This document shows, piece by piece, positions 28,324 to 33,904 of a stretch of 33,904 bases of DNA. The DNA comes from Bacteroidales bacterium (GTDB taxonomy: Bacteria; Bacteroidota; Bacteroidia; Bacteroidales; JAFGHD01), in the NCBI GenBank assembly GCA_016927695.1, contig JAFGME010000191.1, forward strand, positions 1 through 33,904, in the 5' to 3' direction. How positions within the stretch are numbered: the first letter of the stretch is position 1; the number at the start of each line of letters is the position of its first letter. The notes under the pieces are model-generated. The model saw nothing but the letters and a program-made list of their open reading frames with translations. It did no database searches and had not been told where the DNA came from. Made by a program: the position numbers and the translations under genes.

Positions 28324-29799
28324 CTAGATACTCTTTAAAAACCTTTCGGCTGTTAACAAATAGGCATTCTGCTTTTCGTGATTCATTTTATCAAAACTCC
28401 TGACCAACATGCATAATCTTGGGTTTTGCAAAAAGAAATCCCGGTGTGTGTGCATAAATCGCCAAAATAAACCATCCCATACTTCCTGCCATTCGCCTTT
28501 TTTATAATCACTCATTTTCATGAGATAGTTGCTTCCGCTGATGTAGGGTTTAGTGGACATCATTCCGCCATCAGCAAACTGACTCATACCGTAAACATTC
28601 GGAACCATCACCCAGTCATAGGCATCGATAAACAGTTCCATAAACCATCGATAGACTTCATCGGGATCAAATTCACACAACAACATAAAATTACCTAATA
28701 CCATTAATCGTTCAATATGATGACAATAGCCGGTATCCAGCACTTTTTTAATAGTACTGTCTAAGGGCTCTATTCCTGTAGTTCCATTCCAGAACGAAGC
28801 AGGAATTTTACGTGTAAAGCCCCAGTAGTTCATAGTCCTTTCTTCATTTCCTTTCAATTCGTAAACTGCCCTGATAAATTCTCGCCAACCTATAATTTGC
28901 CTGATAAAACCCTCTAATGAATTTAACGGTATTTTATGATTGCCGGCATATTGCAATGCCTCATCAATAATGAATTGCGGTGTTAGCAGACCCACATTCA
29001 GCATGGGTGTTAACACACTGTGGTGTAGAAAATTTTCATTTGTAACGATGGCATCTTCATACGCACCAAACTCTGAAAACCGGAATTTAAAGAAAGTTTG
29101 CAACCAGTTCTTGCTGTCGGAAAAGTTGGTTGGATAAATAAAATCAGCATTCAATTTTCCATAGTTTGCGGCAAAATATTTTTGAGTATAGGTTATGGCT
29201 TCATCATTAAAATGATTGGGTTCTAAGAAATCAATTTTCGGGGGTGTTTTTCCTTTGGGGTATTTTAAGCGATTTTCATCATCATAAGTCCATTTTCCAC
29301 CCATTGGTTTCTGGTTGATCTCTAATAATATGTTTCTGGTTTGGCGTTGATACTTATAAAAATCAGTTTGAAACATCCGCTTTTTGTCTGAAAAGTAGGT
29401 TTCAACATCTTTGGAAGAACATAAAAAATAAGCTGAACGATTTTTCCCTGATTTTACATCCGCAGCCTTGCATGCCTTTTCTATCCTTTGTTCCAGCCAG
29501 CAATCCGTTGTGTCGATATATTCAAAATCATTAATGCCAACGGTCCTTAAATGTGGTATTAACTTTCTAACATCAGCTAACGCATTGAATGAATCGATAT
29601 AAACAACTTCAATATTATTTGATTGAAGATAGCTTTCATAAAACTTCATACTGGCCCTGTGAAAAGCAATTTTCCATTTATGAAAATTATATTGCTTAAA
29701 GAACAACCACTCTTCAACTAAATAAATGGTATCGCATTTGGACACAAGCGGGTTGTGCTCAAACAATTGATGCGGAAACAGGATGCCAGTTTTATTCAT
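28324..29799 (-). CDS. Cryptochrome/photolyase-related protein of the FeS-BCP (PhrB/DPRP) type, without the Fe-S cysteine motif
   Basis: [109 protein letters not shown]. Confidence 0.92.
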   Translation of the reverse strand: MNKTGILFPHQLFEHNPLVSKCDTIYLVEEWLFFKQYNFHKWKIAFHRASMKFYESYLQSNNIEVVYIDSFNALADVRKLIPHLRTVGINDFEYIDTTDCWLEQRIEKACKAADVKSGKNRSAYFLCSSKDVETYFSDKKRMFQTDFYKYQRQTRNILLEINQKPMGGKWTYDDENRLKYPKGKTPPKIDFLEPNHFNDEAITYTQKYFAANYGKLNADFIYPTNFSDSKNWLQTFFKFRFSEFGAYEDAIVTNENFLHHSVLTPMLNVGLLTPQFIIDEALQYAGNHKIPLNSLEGFIRQIIGWREFIRAVYELKGNEERTMNYWGFTRKIPASFWNGTTGIEPLDSTIKKVLDTGYCHHIERLMVLGNFMLLCEFDPDEVYRWFMELFIDAYDWVMVPNVYGMSQFADGGMMSTKPYISGSNYLMKMSDYKKGEWQEVWDGLFWRFMHTHRDFFLQNPRLCMLVRSFDKMNHEKQNAYLLTAERFLKSI

Positions 29800-29941
29800 G
29801 TTTATTTTTATTCATTCTGCATTTATCACTGCAATATTTTACTTCGTCCCAAACCTTTTCCCATTTTTTACGCCACATAAAAGGGCGTTCGCAAACCGGG
29901 CAAATCCTGGTGGGTAAATCTCTTTTTTTAATCTGATGCAA
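29792..29941 (-). CDS. DUF2256-like small zinc-ribbon protein (49 aa, TTG start; not in supplied ORF track)
   Basis: Minus-strand translation (L/M)[48 protein letters not shown]; CxxC...CxxxC; stop overlaps the ATG of the downstream photolyase gene. Confidence 0.88.
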   Translation of the reverse strand: MHQIKKRDLPTRICPVCERPFMWRKKWEKVWDEVKYCSDKCRMNKNKHE

Positions 29942-29999
29942 GGTTGATTATTTTAGAGTTTTTAAACTTTTTGTTATTACCGTGAGATGTCTTTTGTTT

Positions 30000-31214
30000 T
30001 TATATTCCTTTAATTATTTCTTCGGCAGATCTTCTTCCGCTTTCCATTGCACCGTTAATTGACCCTTGCAACAAATAATCGCCGCAATAAAACACGCCTT
30101 CAGAAGACGTTGGTTTGTATTTTTTTTCAAAGTTTATCGCAGGCAAGGCCTCCCTGATAGTGTATGATTTTACCAGCTTCCAATTGGCTGCTTCCAAACC
30201 AAAAATTGATTTCAAATCCTCCATGAAAACATCCGCTTTAGTATGAATTCCATTGGCGGAGACTGAAATCAGATGTTTTCCATTTTGGGAGTAATTTGGC
30301 GCTACGTTGCTAATCATCACCACATTGTTAATTATTCGATTTGGGTTTGCATTGAGTATTACGTGTTTCGTGTCAATTGGCAGTTTTTCTGCTTCATAAT
30401 AGTTGTTGGTTACGCTGTGATATTCTACATTTTTGTTCATATTGCAAGCCAAAACCACTTTGTCAAATGATTCCTGTTTCCCGTCACTTTTAGTAACAGA
30501 CTTACTGTCGCATTTCAATACTTTTGTATTATATCGTATTTTGTCGGCTCCAATATAATCTACCAATTGCATAGGAATAGCACCCATTCCTTCCTTAGGG
30601 AGTGCAGCCCCCGCCTCGGCAAACATTTTAAAAGTAAACCGAAGCATTCTACTATCCGTTTCTAATGTATTTTCAAGAAATACCCCCTGATAAAAGGGAA
30701 TCCAAAAATCTTTTATCATTCGTTCACTGAACCCCAATTCTTTTAAATACTCTAAAGAACTAATGGTTTTTTTTCTGTTAAAAATATCCTCAATGCTTAA
30801 CCGGCTTAAGGTAAATTTCAGTTTCAATAATATTAACTTGTCAATTAAGGAGCCAGGGCCATTTACTACCGTTTTTAACAAGGCCGTAAATCCATTTCCC
30901 GGGCCATAAAATGGGATTTGTTTCCCGTTTTTGTAGATTAAAGAACCTTTATGAAACCGCTGCAATTGCAAATTGACATAGTCTAAAACTTTTTTCGTTT
31001 CGGGATATGCGGGCAATAAAACCTGAAAACCCCTATCCAACTGAAAGCCATCGAAGCGGTCTGTTTTCAGTTTTCCACCTGCTTTCTCAGAGGATTCAAA
31101 AATGGTAATATCGTTAATGCCGTTTTTTTTGAGATACCAGGCGCAGGTAAGCCCTGCAAGTCCAGCGCCAACAATACCTGTTTTCATTTTTTTTCTGTTT
31201 AAGCTCATTTTCAA
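30000..31214 (-). CDS. NAD(P)/FAD-dependent amine oxidase / protoporphyrinogen-oxidase-like protein
   Basis: GIVGAGLAGLTCAWYLKKNGINDITIFESSEKAGGKLKTDRFDGFQLDRGFQVL dinucleotide-binding motif; C-terminal GVFYCGDYLLQGSINGAMESGRRSAEEI. Confidence 0.9.
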   Translation of the reverse strand: MKMSLNRKKMKTGIVGAGLAGLTCAWYLKKNGINDITIFESSEKAGGKLKTDRFDGFQLDRGFQVLLPAYPETKKVLDYVNLQLQRFHKGSLIYKNGKQIPFYGPGNGFTALLKTVVNGPGSLIDKLILLKLKFTLSRLSIEDIFNRKKTISSLEYLKELGFSERMIKDFWIPFYQGVFLENTLETDSRMLRFTFKMFAEAGAALPKEGMGAIPMQLVDYIGADKIRYNTKVLKCDSKSVTKSDGKQESFDKVVLACNMNKNVEYHSVTNNYYEAEKLPIDTKHVILNANPNRIINNVVMISNVAPNYSQNGKHLISVSANGIHTKADVFMEDLKSIFGLEAANWKLVKSYTIREALPAINFEKKYKPTSSEGVFYCGDYLLQGSINGAMESGRRSAEEIIKGI

Positions 31215-31304
31215 ACTACTATTTCAGGCAAGGTTCAGAAAGTGTTTTTTGCAGAAAAACAAATTGGTTTATCTGCCAATCTTTATTGGTCTTGCAAAGG
31301 GTGT

Positions 31305-32435
31305 TTATGGTTTTGCATAAGGCAAGCGGCCTATTTCGGTGGATTTAAAATAAGCATCAAGCCCCTGACTGATTAATACTTCAGATGCTGATAAATTTAC
31401 AAATCCATCCTCTGCTATCCAATCTCTTGGTTCTTTGGTTCCCTTATAGCCAATATTGAGAGGATGTTCCTTGAAATAAATATTCTCCACCTGCCATGTG
31501 TCGGTAAACGATTGAAACGAACCTGCAAAAACCTGAATACCCGGTATATTTTCACTCAATGCCAGCATAAGATCAATACACTTTTTACTTATCGGATATT
31601 GAGAAAAAAAATCAGGCTCAATCAACAGAATCCGGTTGCCCTTTTCTTCCAAATGCCACAGCGGGTCGAGGTTATAATAGTTATAAATAAAAGTTGGCAA
31701 TTCAACATCAATTTTTGGAATTGATGCAGAAGATAAAAATATTTCAGGCACAAACTTTTTGGTAAGCAGAAATGAATCAGGCGTTTCCATTTGCTCCAAC
31801 TCTTCATACGATACATCCAAAAAGGCGTTGGATTGGTTGGTTAATGCGTACTTGTTAATGTTTTCCTGATTGGCATAGTATTTTTTAGAGCTGTTTGCGC
31901 CAGCTACCCACTGCCAACTGCAGGTGTTGCTTGCCCAGTCGCCATCCAGCAAATGATAATACAACCATTGCGAAGGGTTCAGCCAGTGCGATTTACCAAT
32001 GTTGCACACCAGCGAAGCCGTGTACATCCGGCAGGGATTGTGCATATACCCGATGCGGTAGATCTGCTGTATCGCCTCATCAATCGCATTAATCCCGGTT
32101 TTACCTTCTAATACTGCAACAGAAATTTCATAATTTGATACCGGAACCTGAGCTTGTTTTATTTCCCGATTTAAATCTTTTACCTGACCTACCCGTTGAA
32201 AATAATCACGCCAGCAAAGCTCTTTTACAAAGGACTCTATTTCCGGAATTTTGTATCCTTTTGCCAAAACAGTCTCCAGCACTTGCCTGGTGCTTATAAC
32301 ACCTCTCGAAATGCAGGGCGATAAATACGTGACTGCACCATCCACATAGTTCCTGGTTTTTCGATACTCCACCGGATCAATCCGATCTGCTTTTTCGATT
32401 ATCGCAGTATAGTCGGTTGCAAATTGAGGTTCCAT
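31305..32435 (-). CDS. Photolyase/cryptochrome FAD-binding domain protein with C-terminal Rossmann-like extension
   Basis: RNYVDGAVTYLSPCISRGVISTRQV, ELCWRDYFQRV, GYMHNPCRMYTASLV, LLDGDWASNTCSWQWVAGANSSKKYYANQ; no N-terminal antenna domain. Confidence 0.9.
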   Translation of the reverse strand: MEPQFATDYTAIIEKADRIDPVEYRKTRNYVDGAVTYLSPCISRGVISTRQVLETVLAKGYKIPEIESFVKELCWRDYFQRVGQVKDLNREIKQAQVPVSNYEISVAVLEGKTGINAIDEAIQQIYRIGYMHNPCRMYTASLVCNIGKSHWLNPSQWLYYHLLDGDWASNTCSWQWVAGANSSKKYYANQENINKYALTNQSNAFLDVSYEELEQMETPDSFLLTKKFVPEIFLSSASIPKIDVELPTFIYNYYNLDPLWHLEEKGNRILLIEPDFFSQYPISKKCIDLMLALSENIPGIQVFAGSFQSFTDTWQVENIYFKEHPLNIGYKGTKEPRDWIAEDGFVNLSASEVLISQGLDAYFKSTEIGRLPYAKP

Positions 32436-32442
32436 TTACCGC

Positions 32443-33018
32443 TTACTTCTTTCTGGCAATGTCATATTCAACATCTTTAACAACTTTCAGTAAGAATTTT
32501 TTTCTTGTTTCATCGGAGACAAATGGTACGGACCAAAATTGCCTGGTCCTGGTTTTAAACCAACCAAAAACAAAAGAATAAACCCCCATTACAAGTCTGA
32601 GCTTTACAGAGTTAACATATAGCGTAAGCACGGGTAGAGCAGGTGCGCCGTGTGTCAGATAGGTTCTTACCTTTTTGTCTGTTAAAAACGGTTTTGGATA
32701 AGCAAAGGTTTTTGTAATCGGAATGAATTTATAAGCATATCCGGGAATTAATACCTGATCAAAAAATGATTCCAGCAAAGGCGTACATCTGAACCACCAG
32801 ACAGGTGAAATAATATAAATCCGATTTGTTTTTGCAATTAGTTCTCTGTAAAAATTAACTTTCTGATCATCTCCGAACACATTAAATTTATCTTCATATA
32901 AGTCGATGGTATCTACATTTTCTTTATGGTCAATTAAGGTATTATAAACTGTTTTGAAAATCCCATTGTGACAAAAGCTTTGTTTATCAGGGTGTGCAAT
33001 AATTATTAAGTTGTTCAT
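32443..33018 (-). CDS. NAD(P)H dehydrogenase (quinone)/flavodoxin-fold protein (KefF/MdaB-like)
   Basis: NLIIIAHPDKQSFCHNGIF, RIYIISPVWWFRCTPLLESFFDQVLIPGYAY. Confidence 0.85.
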   Translation of the reverse strand: MNNLIIIAHPDKQSFCHNGIFKTVYNTLIDHKENVDTIDLYEDKFNVFGDDQKVNFYRELIAKTNRIYIISPVWWFRCTPLLESFFDQVLIPGYAYKFIPITKTFAYPKPFLTDKKVRTYLTHGAPALPVLTLYVNSVKLRLVMGVYSFVFGWFKTRTRQFWSVPFVSDETRKKFLLKVVKDVEYDIARKK

Positions 33019-33026
33019 TGTTATAT

Positions 33027-33039
33027 TGTTAAGTTGACA
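33027..33039. promoter_or_regulatory. Candidate operator TGTTAAGTTGACA (imperfect palindrome)
   Basis: TGTTAA-G-TTGACA arms; 9 bp upstream of the quinone-reductase start; resembles a second copy at 33121. Confidence 0.3.
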
Positions 33040-33120
33040 TTATTCTGCTCCATAATGAGAAACACACAGTAATGAAATGGTAAAATATAATCTGACCTGT
33101 AATCCATTAAAAAGGCATGA

Positions 33121-33135
33121 GTTAAGTTTAACATT
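33121..33135. promoter_or_regulatory. Candidate operator GTTAAGTTTAACATT
   Basis: GTTAA-GT-TTAAC palindrome; near repeat of GTTAAGTTGACATT at 33028-33041. Confidence 0.3.
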
Positions 33136-33168
33136 TTGATTTTAGTTTTTTGAAGCAAATCAGAATCT

Positions 33169-33519
33169 TTAATCCAGGAAAAATTTCATTGATTCAAAAA
33201 AGACATATGAATTTAGCAACATAAAAAACACAGCCGGCAACGAAATCCATAAACTGTCTTTGACTCTCAGCCTGGCAATAACACCAAAAAACATCAGCAA
33301 TGCCAGGCCACCTGAAGAAATCAGTAGAATTGGATGAATCATGAATCCCACAAACAATCCGAGTGCTCCGCTAATCTCCAAAACCGCGGTAAGTAGCCCG
33401 AATTTCTCAAGCCCAAAGCGCTTAAACTCACTTTTCATAGCCGGAGAAATAAAATAGTTTATACCGTAAACCAAAAAGGACAATCCCGAAATAACAATAA
33501 GAATTTCAAGAAAAGTCAT
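33169..33519 (-). CDS. DoxX-like small membrane protein
   Basis: Four TM segments; ATG at 33519 overlaps the stop (TGATG) of the upstream gene; the 33561 start in the ORF track is probably too early. Confidence 0.7.
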   Translation of the reverse strand: MTFLEILIVISGLSFLVYGINYFISPAMKSEFKRFGLEKFGLLTAVLEISGALGLFVGFMIHPILLISSGGLALLMFFGVIARLRVKDSLWISLPAVFFMLLNSYVFFESMKFFLD

Positions 33520-33869
33520 CAAAAAATTAACTTTAGGGAAACCGCTGCGATAAAAAGGCAAAGTAACAAGAGGAACAGCGACGGCACTCGTTTATGCCAC
33601 GGGTTGTTCGCTTTGAAGTGAAAATACTGAGCGCTTACCATCAGAAAAGCCATCATAAGCGCCGGAATAAGAACCAGCGATGGATACCAGATGCCTGCAA
33701 CCAGCAATGTAGCCAGGGCTATTTTGGTTGAGCCTACCAGGGTGCGGGCTAAATCGCTCAGGTGATACTGTTTAAATTCTTTTACGATATTATCGAAACG
33801 AAAAACCCATACAATTACAATCGAAACAGCAACAACAAGTTGAGCAATCACAGCGAAATTTGTCATCAT
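33519..33869 (-). CDS. DoxX-like small membrane protein (second copy)
   Basis: Four-TM protein MMTNFAVIAQLVVAVSIVIVWVFRFDNIVKEFKQY...; translationally coupled to downstream gene. Confidence 0.65.
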   Translation of the reverse strand: MMTNFAVIAQLVVAVSIVIVWVFRFDNIVKEFKQYHLSDLARTLVGSTKIALATLLVAGIWYPSLVLIPALMMAFLMVSAQYFHFKANNPWHKRVPSLFLLLLCLFIAAVSLKLIF

Positions 33870-33870
33870 A

Positions 33871-33904
33871 TTATTTTAGTTTTTTAATTTTCCTACTCAT
33901 CAGG
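33871..33904 (-). CDS. Possible 3' end of a further upstream gene (...LMSRKIKKLK*)
   Basis: Open frame from the window edge to TAA at 33873-33871, 1 nt from the next start codon; too short to identify. Confidence 0.25.
   Translation of the reverse strand, partial: LMSRKIKKLK

Overview
The window looks like a Bacteroidota chromosome segment, judged from protein families and TAnnTTTG-type promoters. No rRNA, tRNA or CRISPR array was recognised. From left to right it contains: (i) a decayed IS5-like transposase fragment; (ii) a secreted MsrB-MsrA fusion and a stand-alone YjeF_N/NAD(P)H-hydrate epimerase; (iii) a complete Alternative Complex III operon, actABCDEF, on the minus strand and without adjacent oxidase genes; (iv) a type III glutamine synthetase; (v) a Na+/solute symporter plus a compact heptose cassette (gmhA, a degenerate sugar nucleotidyltransferase, gmhB); (vi) a nitroreductase and a ClC channel with CBS domains; (vii) a 1409-aa glycogen synthase/alpha-glucan phosphorylase fusion; (viii) sbcD-sbcC; (ix) a truncated IS1182-like transposase and a long imperfect inverted repeat at a sharp shift to AT-rich sequence; (x) an AT-rich minus-strand light/photo-oxidative-stress module: two DoxX-like membrane proteins, a flavodoxin-fold quinone reductase, an apparently permuted photolyase-like protein, an FAD amine-oxidase-like protein, a 49-aa DUF2256 zinc-ribbon ORF missing from the supplied track, and an FeS-BCP-type cryptochrome/photolyase lacking the Fe-S cysteine segment. 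The most promising material is in (x), followed by the apparent pseudo-nucleotidyltransferase in the heptose cassette. All homology calls are from reading motifs; no search was run.
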